From NCBI GenBank assembly GCA_044866775.1, contig JBIOUG010000116.1:25302-89301 (forward strand): 64,000 nt of DNA. The letters are read 5' to 3'. The notes beneath the pieces were generated by a model, which had not been told where the DNA came from, ran no database searches, and was given only the letters and a program-made list of their open reading frames with translations. This DNA comes from DASUNQ01 sp044866775 (GTDB taxonomy: Bacteria; Acidobacteriota; Thermoanaerobaculia; Multivoradales; UBA5704). The position numbers and the translations under genes were made by a program. Below are positions 48,334 to 58,933 of the stretch, in pieces (the stretch's first letter is position 1; each line of letters opens with the position of its first letter).

Positions 48334-49267
48334 ATCTTTTCAGGCGTTGGTGGATGACCTAGGTCTCAGCCGCGTCCGCCTCGGCGAGGTCCTCGCCCCC
48401 TACACGACGTTCAAGATCGGCGGCCCGGCCGATCTCTTCTACGAGGCCGGGACTCCCGACGAGCTGGCCGGCGCGCTGCTCGCCGCCCGCGCCCGCGGCG
48501 TGCCTTCGTTCCTCCTCGGCCTCGGCGCCAACGTCCTGATCGGCGACCGCGGGTTTCGCGGCCTGGTGGTCCGGAACGCCGCGCGCGGCATCCGCGTCGA
48601 GGCCGACAGCTCGCGCATCGTCGCCGAGAGCGGCGCCGTCGTCTGGCCGGACCTGATCGAGCACGCCGTCGACCACCGCCTCTCCGGGCTCGAGCACTAC
48701 GTGGGGATCCCGTCGACGGTCGGCGGGGCCCTCTGGCAGAACCTCCACTTCCTCTCCCCCGCGCCGGCGCGTGAGCGGACGATGTTCATCGCCGAGGTGA
48801 CGGTCGGGGCGGAGATCCTCACCGCCGAGGGCGAGCGGCGCTGGGCCGACGCCGACTGGTTCCAGTTCGGCTACGACACCTCGGTCCTCCACCACCGGCC
48901 CGACGTGGTCCTCAGCGCCACCTTCCAGCTCGCGCCCGGCGACCCGGACGCCATGCGCCGCGTCCTGCGCGAGAACCTCGAGTGGCGCACCCACCGCCAT
49001 CCGCCGCTCGACAGCGAGCCGTCGGTCGGCTCGATCTTCAAGAAGATCGAAGGGATCGGCGCCGGGCGGCTGATCGACCAGTGCGGTCTCAAGGGCGCGC
49101 GGGCCGGCGGCGTCACGATCACCCACCGCCACGCCAACATCTTCGTCAACACCGGCGGCGCCACCGCCGCCGACGTCCGCGCCCTGATCGCGCACGTCCA
49201 GGAGGTCGTCGAGCGCGCGACCGGCTATCGCCTCGAGCCCGAGATCTCGCTCGTCGGCGATTTTTGA
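48314..49267 (+). CDS. murB: UDP-N-acetylenolpyruvoylglucosamine reductase MurB
   Basis: A 317-residue FAD enzyme that reduces UDP-GlcNAc-enolpyruvate to UDP-MurNAc in peptidoglycan synthesis. The FAD-binding part has TTFKIGGPADLFYEAGT and LLGLGANVLIGDRGFRGLVV. YVGIPSTVGGALWQN and the active-site PSVGSIFKK serine region follow, then AGRLIDQCGLKGARAGG and the C-terminal catalytic Glu in LEPEISLVGDF. The arrangement fits the type II (YxxxxF-lacking) class. ATG 48314 lies within rpiB; no other murein genes are adjacent. Confidence 0.94.
   Translation: MLSSLPESFQALVDDLGLSRVRLGEVLAPYTTFKIGGPADLFYEAGTPDELAGALLAARARGVPSFLLGLGANVLIGDRGFRGLVVRNAARGIRVEADSSRIVAESGAVVWPDLIEHAVDHRLSGLEHYVGIPSTVGGALWQNLHFLSPAPARERTMFIAEVTVGAEILTAEGERRWADADWFQFGYDTSVLHHRPDVVLSATFQLAPGDPDAMRRVLRENLEWRTHRHPPLDSEPSVGSIFKKIEGIGAGRLIDQCGLKGARAGGVTITHRHANIFVNTGGATAADVRALIAHVQEVVERATGYRLEPEISLVGDF
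48323..48340 (+). repeat. 18-bp dispersed repeat TCCCTACCTGAATCTTTT, copy B
   Basis: Identical to 10876-10893. It spans the rpiB stop and the first codons of murB. Confidence 0.5.
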
Positions 49268-49313
49268 GCGCCGGCGGCGATGTTAGGATTCGGTCAACCG
49301 CCGTGGACTCCTT

Positions 49314-50312
49314 GTGATCTGCCCGAAGTGCGGCTTCGAGCAACCCGAGGCGCTGGAGTGCCGGCGCTGCGGCGTGGTGTTCGCCAAGTACCGCGGGCCG
49401 GTCTTCCAGGCGGCGCCGGCAGCAGCACTGGCCGAAGCGCCACCCGCGGCAGCGCCCGCTGACGCCGCGCCGCCGGCGACCGCCGCGGGCGAGGACCTCT
49501 ACGCGCCGCCGCCACCGGCGCCCCCGCCCGCCGCGCCCGGCACCCTCTACATCCCGCGCCCCGACACGTCCTCCTCTCACCGCCGCTTCGAAGCCGGCCG
49601 GCTCCTCAGCGAGACCTTCTCGACCTACTTCGCCAACTTCCTCCCCTTCCTGATCCTCACCGTCGTCGCCTACTCGCCGGTCCTGCTGATGGCGTTCCTG
49701 ACTGCCACCGGCTCCGGAGCCACCAATCCTCTCGCGGCGGCGCTCGTCAACTGGGGCGACTGGCTGTTCTCGCCGCTCGCCCAGTCGGTCGTCACCTACG
49801 GCGTCCTGCAGCACATGCGCGGTCGGGACACGACGATCGGCGCCTGCCTGCGCGCCGGGTTCGGCGCCCTCTTCCCGGTCCTCTTCGTGGCCCTCCTGGC
49901 AGCGGCCCTCATCCTGATCGGCACGCTCTTCTGCATCATCCCGGGGATCATCCTGTCGGTCATGTTCGCCGTCGCCGTGCCGGCCGCGGTCGAGGAGCGG
50001 CCGGGCCCGATCGCCGCCCTGCGCCGCAGCGCGGAGCTCACCGACGGGTACCGCGGCCAGGTGTTCGCGGTCAACCTCGTCCTCGGCCTGCTGGGCGCCG
50101 CCGTCGGACTCCTCGTGCTGCCGGTCGTCGGCGGGCTCGAGGGTCTCGCGGCGATGCGCGAGACTCCCTCGACGACGTTCCTGCTGACGAGCCAGCTCCT
50201 CGGCCTGGTGCCGTTCGGCCTCACTGCCACCGCCGGCGCCGTCATGTACTACCGCCTGCGCAGCTTGAAGGAGTCGATCGATGTCGAGGAGCTGGCGTCG
50301 ATCTTCGACTGA
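49314..50312 (+). CDS. Zinc-ribbon multi-pass membrane protein
   Basis: 332 residues from GTG 49314. The N-terminus is a zinc ribbon (CPKCGFEQPEALECRRCGVVFAKY, two CxxC pairs). A Pro/Ala-rich linker (~30-80) leads to about six membrane segments (~105-310) including FCIIPGIILSVMFAVAVPAAVEE, a pattern seen in YciC/glycerophosphodiesterase-membrane-domain proteins. Its role is unknown. TAGGAT at 49284-49289 could be the -10 box. Its last 32 bases overlap the DUF4129 gene, so it heads or joins the MoxR operon. Confidence 0.72.
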   Translation: MICPKCGFEQPEALECRRCGVVFAKYRGPVFQAAPAAALAEAPPAAAPADAAPPATAAGEDLYAPPPPAPPPAAPGTLYIPRPDTSSSHRRFEAGRLLSETFSTYFANFLPFLILTVVAYSPVLLMAFLTATGSGATNPLAAALVNWGDWLFSPLAQSVVTYGVLQHMRGRDTTIGACLRAGFGALFPVLFVALLAAALILIGTLFCIIPGIILSVMFAVAVPAAVEERPGPIAALRRSAELTDGYRGQVFAVNLVLGLLGAAVGLLVLPVVGGLEGLAAMRETPSTTFLLTSQLLGLVPFGLTATAGAVMYYRLRSLKESIDVEELASIFD

Positions 50313-51168
50313 GGCGGTGGTCGCGGCGCGCCGGCGGCTGCCGCTCGCGCTGGCGCTCGCGCTCTGCGCGCTCCCCGTCGTCGCGGCGCCGAGCGCGGGC
50401 GGGGAGCTGACGCCGGCGGCGCTCGGCGAGCGCGCTCGCTCGCTGCTCGCCGATCCGCGGTATCAGCGGGAGTTTCCGCTCCGCGGCAACGATGCCGGAG
50501 CCGGCCCCGGAGCCGACTCGCGCCGCGGCGAGCTCGGCGAGCCGGGCTCGAACGGCGGCCTGGACGAGCCAGGTGAGGGACGCGGCGCCCGCCCCGGCGC
50601 GCCCGGCCTCCCGCAGGGCGGCAGAGCGCCGCGCCGCGCAATGCCGCCGCCCGTCCTGCCAACCTCCGACGCCGCCCACCTCGCCCGGCTCGTCCTCTAC
50701 GTCCTGGCTGGCGCCGCCTTCCTGCTGCTCGCCCTCTGGGCCCTGCGGCTCGTGTGGGAGCGCCGCCGCCCGGCCGCGCCTGCAGCCGCGGGGCCGCCGC
50801 CCGCCGGCGGGCAGCCCGCGGAGGCCCCGCCCGGCGACGCCGGCCGACTGCCGGCAGACGAGAGATACGGCGAGGCCGTCCACGCCCTCCTCCTCGACGC
50901 CATCCGCCAGCTCGCGGCGCGCTTCCGCATCGCGATCCCCTCCTCGCGCACCAGCCGCGAGATCCTCGGGCTCCTGCCGCTCCAGGCCGGGCGCCGCGAC
51001 GCCTTCGCCGAGCTGGTGCGCACGGTCGAGCGGTCGCTCTTCGGCGGCGCTCCGCTCGGGCGCGACGACTACGAGCGGAGCCTCGCCCAGGTGCGGCTCG
51101 TGCTAGGAGTTGATTGGAGCCCGGCGCGAAAGCCTTCGCGCCTCGGCGGCGGAGGCGGCGCCGCGTGA
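50281..51168 (+). CDS. DUF4129-type membrane protein of the MoxR cluster
   Basis: 295 residues: an N-terminal signal or anchor (LPLALALALCALPVVAA), a low-complexity Gly/Pro region, one span (~residues 140-160, LVLYVLAGAAFLLLALWALRLVW) and a cytosolic C-terminal domain with YGEAVHALLLDAIRQLAARFRI, SSRTSREILGLL and AFAELVRTVERSLFGG, the DUF4129 pattern found beside MoxR-DUF58 genes. The last ~14 residues (DWSPARKPSRLGG) are encoded by an inverted copy of the palindromic element. It overlaps the next gene by four bases. Confidence 0.75.
   Translation: MSRSWRRSSTEAVVAARRRLPLALALALCALPVVAAPSAGGELTPAALGERARSLLADPRYQREFPLRGNDAGAGPGADSRRGELGEPGSNGGLDEPGEGRGARPGAPGLPQGGRAPRRAMPPPVLPTSDAAHLARLVLYVLAGAAFLLLALWALRLVWERRRPAAPAAAGPPPAGGQPAEAPPGDAGRLPADERYGEAVHALLLDAIRQLAARFRIAIPSSRTSREILGLLPLQAGRRDAFAELVRTVERSLFGGAPLGRDDYERSLAQVRLVLGVDWSPARKPSRLGGGGGAA
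51109..51142 (-). repeat. Dispersed palindromic element, copy 5 (inverted, at DUF4129/DUF4350 junction)
   Basis: Read on the minus strand: GGCGCGAAGGCTTTCGCGCC then GGGCTCCAATCAAC, matching the left half of the 61558 copy base for base. It encodes the C-terminal tail of the DUF4129 protein. Confidence 0.8.
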
Positions 51169-52470
51169 CGACGGCGCCCGGCGGCGAGATCGAGGGCGGC
51201 TTCTCCCGCCGCGTCCTCGGGTGGGTGATCGGCATCGCCGTCGCCTCGTTCCTCGGCGCCATCCTGCTCAGCGCCTACGGCGACCGGGCGGGGTCGTGGC
51301 CGTCGCCCCACGCCAACACCTTCAGCTACAGCGCCATCGGGCACCGCGGATTGGTCGAGCTCCTCAGGTCGTTCGATCTCGGGGTCGTGTCGCGCCAGAC
51401 CCGCGGCACCACCGGCGCCGGCCCCGGCAGGCCGCTGGTCCTCGCGGAGCCGGACGTGGACCACGACCCCGCGGCGGCGAGACTCCACCTCATGGCGCGC
51501 CGCCACGAAGCGCTGGGGGCGGGCGCGCCGCTGGTGCTGGTCCTCCCGAAGTGGCGCGGCGCGCCGCAGCGGCGCCACCCCGGCTGGATCGGCGGCGCCG
51601 CGCTGCGCGATCGGGCTGAACTCGAGCCGCTCCTGGCCACGCTGCCCGGCGCCGCGCCGCCGCCCACCTCGTCGCGGGCGCCGTGGACTCTCCGGCGCGG
51701 CGCCGCCGCGGTGACCTGCACGGCGCGGGCTGAGACGGGCGAGATCCGCTTCGCGCTCGACGCCAATCCCACCCAGCTCTTCTCACCCGACCTGCTGCCG
51801 CGCGACGTCGATGCCCTCGTCACCTGCGGCGCGGGCATCCTCGTGGCGCGCTCCACGACCGCAGACCCCGCCGACCCCGGGCTCTACCTGATCTCCGACC
51901 CCGACATCCTCAACAACCAGGGCCTCGCCCGCGGCGATCACGCCGCGCTCGTCCATTACCTCTTCGTCGACCGCCTGCACGCCCGCGGCGTCGTCTTCGA
52001 CGAGACGATCCACGGCTTCCTGCGCTCCGAGAGCCTCCTCGCCGAGGCCTTCCGCCTGCCGCTCCTGCCGGCGACGCTCCAGGCCTGCGTCCTCCTCGCT
52101 GTCGTCCTCTGGGCCGGCATGGGCCGCTTCGGCAAGCCGCTCCCCGTCGCTCCGGCCCTGGCGCCGGGCAAGGAGGTCCTGATCGACAACACCGCCGCGC
52201 TCCTGACCTACGGCGGCCACGCCGCCGACAGCCTCGCGCGCTACTACCGCCAGACGCTGCGCGGCCTCGCCGCCGCCCTCTACCTGCCGGCCGACCTCTC
52301 CGAGGAGGCGCTGCGCCAGCGGCTCGAGGAGATCGCGCGCCGCCGCGGCGCGCGCGCCGACCTCGCGGCCCTCGCGCGGCAGGTCGAGCGGCTCGCGGGC
52401 GACCGCGACGCCGCGCGCCAGGCGGCCGGCGTCGCGGCGCGGCTCCATCGCTGGCGCCGGGAGATGACGG

Positions 52471-52493
<23 letters not shown>
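51165..52493 (+). CDS. DUF4350-domain membrane protein
   Basis: 442 residues from GTG 51165 (GTGA overlap with the previous stop); a further upstream start lies inside the repeat and is rejected. One N-terminal span (VLGWVIGIAVASFLGAILLSAY, residues ~16-37) precedes the DUF4350 region (NTFSYSAIGHRGLVELLRSFDL, PLVLAEPDVDHDP). A second span near residue ~305 (LQACVLLAVVLWAGMGRFG) is followed by a helical cytosolic tail. It is a standard member of MoxR/DUF58 clusters, of unknown biochemical role. It overlaps moxR by 23 bases. Confidence 0.8.
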
Positions 52494-53423
<930 letters not shown>

Positions 53424-53427
<4 letters not shown>

Positions 53428-54746
53428 GGGGATCCGGCGTGCGTCCCACCCGACGAGCGATCGTGACCGCGGCGGCGGGCCTGCCGCTGGCCTTGCTGCC
53501 GGCGGCCGTCGACCCTCGCCTCTGGCCGCTCTGGGTCGCCTTCCTCGGCGCCTTCGCCCTCGCGCTGGGAGTCGATGCCCTGCTGGCGCCGCGCCGCAGC
53601 GAGGTCGAGTGCGAGGTCGAGATGCCGGCCGTCCTCTTCATCGGCGAGGAGGGCGAGGCGCGGCTCACCGTGTACGTGCCGTCGTCGCGGCCGGTGCCGG
53701 TGACCGTGGCGGTCGACCTCTCGGACCTCCTGGCGCCGCAGCCGCCGGTCTCGGGCCGGGCCGGACGCGAGGGCGCCGTCTTCCCGTTCCGCCTGGCGCC
53801 GGCGCGCCGCGGCACGATCGCCGTCGAGCGCGCCTGGGTGCGCTACCCGGGGCCGCTCGGCCTCCTCGCCGCCGTCGCGGTCGTCCCGCTTCAGCGCGAG
53901 GCGGCGGTCGTCCCCAACCTGCGGCTGGTGCGGGCGGCCGCCCTGCGCTTCGACGGCGAGCGGCACTTCCGCAGCGGGTGGAAGATCGAGCGCTACGCCG
54001 GCGACGGCACCGAGTTCCACAGCCTGCGCGAGCACGTCCCGGGCGACGACCGGCGGTGGATCGACTGGAAGGGCTCGGCGCGCCACCACAAGCTCGTCAC
54101 CCGCCAGCTCCGCGCCGAGCGCAACCAGCAGGTCGTCCTGGCGCTCGACACCGGCCGCCTGATGGCCGAGCCGGTCGGCGGCATCCCGAAGCTCGACCAC
54201 GCGGTCAGCGCGGCGCTGCTCCTCTCCTACGTCTCGCTCCGCGCCGGCGACCGCGTCGGCTGGTTCAGCTTCGACGCCAAGGTGGGCCGCGCCGCCAACC
54301 CGCAGGGCGGCCTGCGCAGCTTCGAGGCGCTGCGCCAGCTCGCGAGCCGCCTCGACACCGCCGACGCCGAGACCAACTACACCCTCGGCCTGACCGCGCT
54401 CGCGCAGCGCCTCAGCCGCCGCTCGCTGGTCGTCGTCTTGACCGACTTCGTCGACACCGTGACCGCCGAGCTGATGGTCGAGAACCTCGACCGCCTGGCC
54501 CGCCGTCACCTCGTCGTCTTCGTCGCGCTCCAGGACCCCGGGCTCGCCGCGGCGGCGGCGCAGGCGCCGGACGACCTGCTGCGGTTGAACCGCGCCGTCG
54601 TCGCCGCCTCCCTGCTGCGCGACCGCGCGCTGGTCCTGCGGCGGCTCGCCGCGCAGGGCATCCGGCCGCTCGACGCCGCGCCGGCGCTCGTCGGACCGCA
54701 GTTGATCAACACGTATCTCGAGATCAAGCGCCGTGAGAGGATTTGA
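53424..54746 (+). CDS. DUF58-domain protein
   Basis: 440 residues from GTG 53424 (4-base overlap with moxR). Two N-terminal membrane segments (~residues 10-45) are followed by a beta-rich region and the DUF58 signature REHVPGDDRRWIDWKGSARHHKLVTRQ, then a VWA-like fold with VVLALDTGRLM and VVLTDFVD. The VWA-type metal site may bind the complex served by MoxR. The family is found in most MoxR operons and has been linked to envelope integrity. Confidence 0.9.
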
Positions 54747-54774
54747 GCGCCGCTGAAGGCTCCCGGCCGCCGCG

Positions 54775-55788
54775 ATGCCCGAGCTGGCCCTCAAGTCCGC
54801 CCGTTTCCGCCGCGAGCGCGAGCGCACCTGGCGCGAGCTCGAGCGGCTGGTGGCGCGGGCCGAGCGGGAGGGCGTCGCGAGCCTCTCGGCGTCCGAGCTC
54901 AACCGCCTCCCCTCGCTCTACCGCAGCGCCGTCAGCTCGCTCTCGGTGGCGCTCGCGATCAGCCTCGACAAGAGCCTCGAGGAGTACCTGACGGCGCTCG
55001 TCGGCCGCGCCTACATCTGCGTCTACGGCAGCAAGCGCCGGGCGTGGCCGGCGCTCGTCGAGTTCTTCCGCCACCGCTTTCCCGGGGCCGTCCGTCGCCA
55101 GGCGCTGTTCCTGGCGGCGGCGCTGTCCATCCTCGGCGCGGGGGTGCTGACCGGCTTCCAGCTCACCGCCGCCGACCCCGAGCGCTACTACAGCTTCGTC
55201 GGCCCGGAGATGGCGGGCGGGCGCACGCCCGCGGCCTCGACCGCGGAGCTGCGCGAGGCCCTCTACCAGCGCGGCGAGAGCTGGTCGGGTGTGCTGACGC
55301 TCTTCGCGAGCTTCCTCTTCACCCACAACGCGCGGGTCGGCTTCCTCTGCTTCGCGCTCGGCTTCGCCGCCGGCGCGCCGGTCCCCTTCCTGCTCTTCGC
55401 CAACGGGCTCGGGTTGGGCGCGATGGCGGCGCTCTACGACGCGCGCGGCCTCGGCTTCGAGTTCTGGGCCTGGGTGCTCCCCCACGGCGTGACCGAGCTG
55501 CTGGCGGTCGCGCTCTGCGCCGCCGCCGGCCTGGCGCTCGGCGCCGCGCTCGTCTTCCCGGGCCGCCACACGCGGCTCGAGAACCTCGCCCGCCGCGGCC
55601 GCGAGGCGGCGCTCCTCGCTGCCGGCGCGGTGGCGCTCTTCTTCGCCGCCGCGCTCATCGAGGGCTTCTTCCGCCAGTTGGTGCAGCAGCAGACGGCCCG
55701 CGCGGCGGTCGCCGGCGCGACCCTCGTCGTCTGGACCGCCTACTTCCTCTTCGCCGGACGAGACCGTGCGCGCCACGACCTTCGCTGA
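54775..55788 (+). CDS. SpoIIM-family membrane protein
   Basis: 337 residues. A soluble N-terminal helical part (~1-105, ELALKSARFRRERERTWRELERLV) is followed by about five spans and the SpoIIM-type segments FLFTHNARVGFLCFALGFAAGAPVPFLLFANGLGLGAMAALYD and WVLPHGVTELLAV. The relative in Bacillus helps remodel peptidoglycan during engulfment; in non-sporulating bacteria it goes with MoxR/DUF58/RDD genes. It overlaps the RDD gene by 23 bases. Confidence 0.88.
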   Translation: MPELALKSARFRRERERTWRELERLVARAEREGVASLSASELNRLPSLYRSAVSSLSVALAISLDKSLEEYLTALVGRAYICVYGSKRRAWPALVEFFRHRFPGAVRRQALFLAAALSILGAGVLTGFQLTAADPERYYSFVGPEMAGGRTPAASTAELREALYQRGESWSGVLTLFASFLFTHNARVGFLCFALGFAAGAPVPFLLFANGLGLGAMAALYDARGLGFEFWAWVLPHGVTELLAVALCAAAGLALGAALVFPGRHTRLENLARRGREAALLAAGAVALFFAAALIEGFFRQLVQQQTARAAVAGATLVVWTAYFLFAGRDRARHDLR

Positions 55789-56725
55789 GCCGCCGCGGCT
55801 CCACCGCGTGCGGACGCCGGAGGGCGTCCCCCTGCCGCTCCAGGTCGCGCCGGCCGGCGACCGCCTCCTCGCCTTCGCGCTCGACGCCCTGATCGTCGCC
55901 GGCGGCACTCTCGCCGTGGCGCTGGCCGCCGGGCCGCTGGCGGGCGCCGACGGGGTCGGGACCCTGGCGCTGGCCGCCGCGGTGCTCGCCGTCTTCCTGC
56001 TGCGTCACGGCTATTTCGTCTTCTGGGAGGCGCGGCACGGGGCCACGCCCGGCAAGCGCCTCCTGGGCCTGCGGGTCATCGCGCGCGACGGCGGGCCGCT
56101 CGCCGTCGAGGCGGTCTTCGCGCGCAACCTGATGCGCGAGCTCGAGGTCTTCCTGCCGCTCGCGGTGCTCCTCTATCCCGCGCAGCTCCTGCCCGACGCG
56201 CCGGCCTGGGGCCGCCCGGCCGCGGTCGCCTGGGTGCTCGTCTTCGCCGTCATGCCGCTGCTCAACGCCGACCGCCTGCGCTGCGGCGATCTCGTCGCGG
56301 GCACGCTCGTCGTCAAGGCGCCGGTGCCGGTGCTGCTCGCCGACTTGGCGGCGGCGCCGGAGGCCGACCTCGCCTGGGAGTCCGCCGCCCTGCCGGGCGA
56401 CGGAAGGCACTCCCAGGTCATCGGAGCCCGGCGAGAAAGCCTTCTCGCCTTCACCCGCGAGCAGCTCGACATCTACGGCATCCACGAGCTGCAGGCGCTC
56501 GAGGACTTGCTCCGCCGCTTCGGGGACGGCATGCTGACGTCGTCCGCGCTGGAGGAGGTCGCGGCGCGGATCCAGCGCAAGATCGGCTGGCCGCCGGAGC
56601 GCCGCGACGTCGGCGCGCTCGATTTCCTCGAGGCCTTCTACCGCGCCCAGCGCGGCCGCCTCGAGCACAAGCTCCTCTTCGGCCAGCGGCAGGAGCGGAA
56701 GCGGGACGCCGGCCGGCGGCCGTGA
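55766..56725 (+). CDS. RDD-family membrane protein
   Basis: 319 residues from GTG 55766. The RDD domain occupies ~25-195: GDRLLAFALDALIVAGGTLAVAL, then WEARHGATPGKRLLGLRVI, the conserved RNLMRELE and DRLRCGDLVAGTLVV. The C-terminal ~120 residues are cytosolic and helical. A palindromic element copy at 56421-56449 encodes VIGARRESLLAF at the start of that tail. It is the last gene of the MoxR cluster; RDD proteins are proposed transporters, with unknown substrate here. Confidence 0.86.
   Translation: MRATTFAEPPRLHRVRTPEGVPLPLQVAPAGDRLLAFALDALIVAGGTLAVALAAGPLAGADGVGTLALAAAVLAVFLLRHGYFVFWEARHGATPGKRLLGLRVIARDGGPLAVEAVFARNLMRELEVFLPLAVLLYPAQLLPDAPAWGRPAAVAWVLVFAVMPLLNADRLRCGDLVAGTLVVKAPVPVLLADLAAAPEADLAWESAALPGDGRHSQVIGARRESLLAFTREQLDIYGIHELQALEDLLRRFGDGMLTSSALEEVAARIQRKIGWPPERRDVGALDFLEAFYRAQRGRLEHKLLFGQRQERKRDAGRRP
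56421..56449 (-). repeat. Dispersed palindromic element, copy 6 (inverted, in-frame in RDD gene)
   Basis: Minus-strand reading GGCGAGAAGGCTTTCTCGCC then GGGCTCCGA. Relative to the consensus, one stem pair changed from C-G to A-T on both arms, a compensatory change that keeps the hairpin. Confidence 0.75.
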
Positions 56726-56889
56726 GGCCGGATCGGCACCGGCGCGCGCCAGAACGGCCGGCGCCCGCCCGCGCCGGCCGCCGCCGGCCCCGCCATCGCC
56801 CCAGCATGTAACCGTTTTCACGATTCTTGCATCGGGGCGCGCCGCGCCGCCGAGCTGTCTGCTCCTGGCGGCCGAGGAGGACGGCCGTG

Positions 56890-58827
56890 ATGTACGCGAC
56901 CTGGAACACCGGCTGGCTGGAAACCATGAAGAGCGCGCCCCTGGCGACCGAGCAGCTCTGGCGGCTGCTCGGCGGCCTGTCGACGTCATCGACGAGCGGC
57001 GATTACCTCGACACCGTGACCCGGGAGCTGGTGACCGCCCTGGGTGTCGACTTCGCCTTCGTCTCCGAGCTCGTCGAGACCGCGCCGGCGCGGGCGCGCA
57101 CCCTGGCGGTGGCCGCGCGCGAGGGGACGGTCGAGGGCTTCGAGTACGACCTCGAAGGCACCCCGTGCCGCCAGGTCCTCGAGCTGGGCTTCCATTGCGT
57201 GACGCGCGGCGCCCGCGCCTGCTTCCCGCACGACGCGACCTTCGCCCGCCTCGGCATCGAGGGCTACGCCGGCGTGCTGCTGGCCGGCGACGGCCGCCGC
57301 GGCATCGGCTGGCTCGGGGTGATGAGCCGCACGCCCCTCGAGCCGGCGCCGCCGCTGGTGCGGTCGCTGCTCGAGCTCGCCGGGGCCCGCGTCGCCCTCG
57401 AGCTGCAGGTGCGCGCCGGCCGGCGCGAGCTCGAGGAGCTGCGCGAGACGGTGGAGCGGCGGCTGCTCCTCGCCGGCCGCGAGCGGCGGCGGACCGAGGA
57501 GCGCCTGGTCCAGGCGGCGCTCCACGATCCCCTGACCGGCCTCCCCAACCGGATCCTCTTCCGCCGCCGCCTCGAGCGCGCCCTCGCCGCCGCCGACCCC
57601 GCGGCCGGCCATCGCGTGGCCGTGCTCTTCCTCGACCTCGACCGCTTCACGCTGCTCAACAACAGCCTCGGCCATCACGCCGGGGACGAGCTGCTGCGCG
57701 ACGTCGCCGCCTGCCTCGGCCGCTGCGTCGGCCCGGGCGACACCGTGGCGCGCCTGGGCGGCGACGAGTTCGCGCTGCTCCTCGCGCGCATCGACGAGGT
57801 CGCCGAGGCCGCCGCCCTGGCCGAGCGGGTGCGCTGCGCCCTGGCCCGGCCGTTCGCGATCGAGGGCCGCGAGGTCTTCACCGGCACCAGCATCGGCGTC
57901 GCGGTCGGCGGCGCGGGCGAGTGCCCCGATCGGCTGCTGCGCGACGCCGACGTCGCCCTGCACCGCGCCAAGGAGCGGGGCCGCGCCTGCCACGAGATCT
58001 TCCACCCCACCTTGCACGCGCGGATGATGGATCGGCTGGAGGTCGAGACCGACCTCCGCGGCGCCGTCGACCGCGGCGAGCTGCGGCTGGCCTATCAGCC
58101 GATCCTCTCGCGGCGGGAGAACGCGGTCACCGGGCTCGAGGCCCTGGTGCGCTGGCAGCACCCCCGGCGCGGCCTGGTGATGCCCGGCGACTTCATCCCG
58201 CTGGCGGAGGAGACGGGGCTCGTGGTGCCGATCGGCGAGTGGGTGCTGGCCGAGGTCGCCGCGCAGCTCGACCGCTGGCGCGGCGGACCGCTCGGCGAGC
58301 TGGCGGTGAGCGTCAACCTCTCGCGCCGCCAGCTCCGCGAGCCGGACTTCCTCGGCTACGTCGAGGAGCTGGTGCGCGCCGGCCGGCTCGACGGCTCCCG
58401 GCTCCACCTCGAGATCACCGAGAGCGCCCTCGCCGAGGACGCCATGGCGGCGGCGCGGGTGCTGGCCGGCATCAAGCGGCTGGGCATCCGGCTCGTCGTC
58501 GACGACTTCGGCACCGGCTACTCGTCGCTCGCGAGCCTCGTCGGCCTGCCCGTCGACCGGCTCAAGATCGACCGCTCCTTCGTCGGCGGCCTCGACGCGA
58601 CGCCCGCGCACCGCGACATGGTGCGGGCGATCACCCGCCTCGCCCACGACCTGCGCCTGGAGGTCATCGCCGAGGGCGTCGAGACGCGATCCCAGCTCGC
58701 CGAGCTGGCGCGCCTCGAGGTCGACGACGTGCAGGGCTTCCTGATCGCGCCGCCGCTCGGCTGCGCGGAGGCCGAGGCCTTCGTGCTCGCCGGCGGCGTG
58801 GCACTGGCCGGCCTCCTCGCATCCTGA
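56890..58827 (+). CDS. GAF-GGDEF-EAL cyclic-di-GMP signalling protein
   Basis: 645 residues. An N-terminal GAF-like sensor (~20-175, GVDFAFVSELVETAPARARTLAV) is followed by a diguanylate cyclase domain with intact RLGGDEF and then an EAL phosphodiesterase domain with intact EALVRW, LEITES, DDFGTGYSSL, KIDRSFV, AEGVET and QGFL. Both activities could work, with the GAF domain choosing between them. No membrane span is seen. The start is ATG 56890, with GAGGAGG upstream; a GTG at 56887 is also possible. It is a monocistronic unit after the MoxR cluster. Confidence 0.93.
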   Translation: MYATWNTGWLETMKSAPLATEQLWRLLGGLSTSSTSGDYLDTVTRELVTALGVDFAFVSELVETAPARARTLAVAAREGTVEGFEYDLEGTPCRQVLELGFHCVTRGARACFPHDATFARLGIEGYAGVLLAGDGRRGIGWLGVMSRTPLEPAPPLVRSLLELAGARVALELQVRAGRRELEELRETVERRLLLAGRERRRTEERLVQAALHDPLTGLPNRILFRRRLERALAAADPAAGHRVAVLFLDLDRFTLLNNSLGHHAGDELLRDVAACLGRCVGPGDTVARLGGDEFALLLARIDEVAEAAALAERVRCALARPFAIEGREVFTGTSIGVAVGGAGECPDRLLRDADVALHRAKERGRACHEIFHPTLHARMMDRLEVETDLRGAVDRGELRLAYQPILSRRENAVTGLEALVRWQHPRRGLVMPGDFIPLAEETGLVVPIGEWVLAEVAAQLDRWRGGPLGELAVSVNLSRRQLREPDFLGYVEELVRAGRLDGSRLHLEITESALAEDAMAAARVLAGIKRLGIRLVVDDFGTGYSSLASLVGLPVDRLKIDRSFVGGLDATPAHRDMVRAITRLAHDLRLEVIAEGVETRSQLAELARLEVDDVQGFLIAPPLGCAEAEAFVLAGGVALAGLLAS

Positions 58828-58933
58828 ACTGGCCTGATCGGATCGCGACCTGCGAGTGGTGAGCTTCTGAGCGGCGGACAAATCGGACTCGGGACAGCTA
58901 GCCTATCCCGCTCGGGCGGAGACAAGTCTGCCC

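Noticed and set aside
54746..54774. Another palindromic element copy (GAAGGCTCCCGGCC)
   Set aside because: Shares only a short string with the 34957 hairpin and lacks the paired arms; expected by chance at this GC content.
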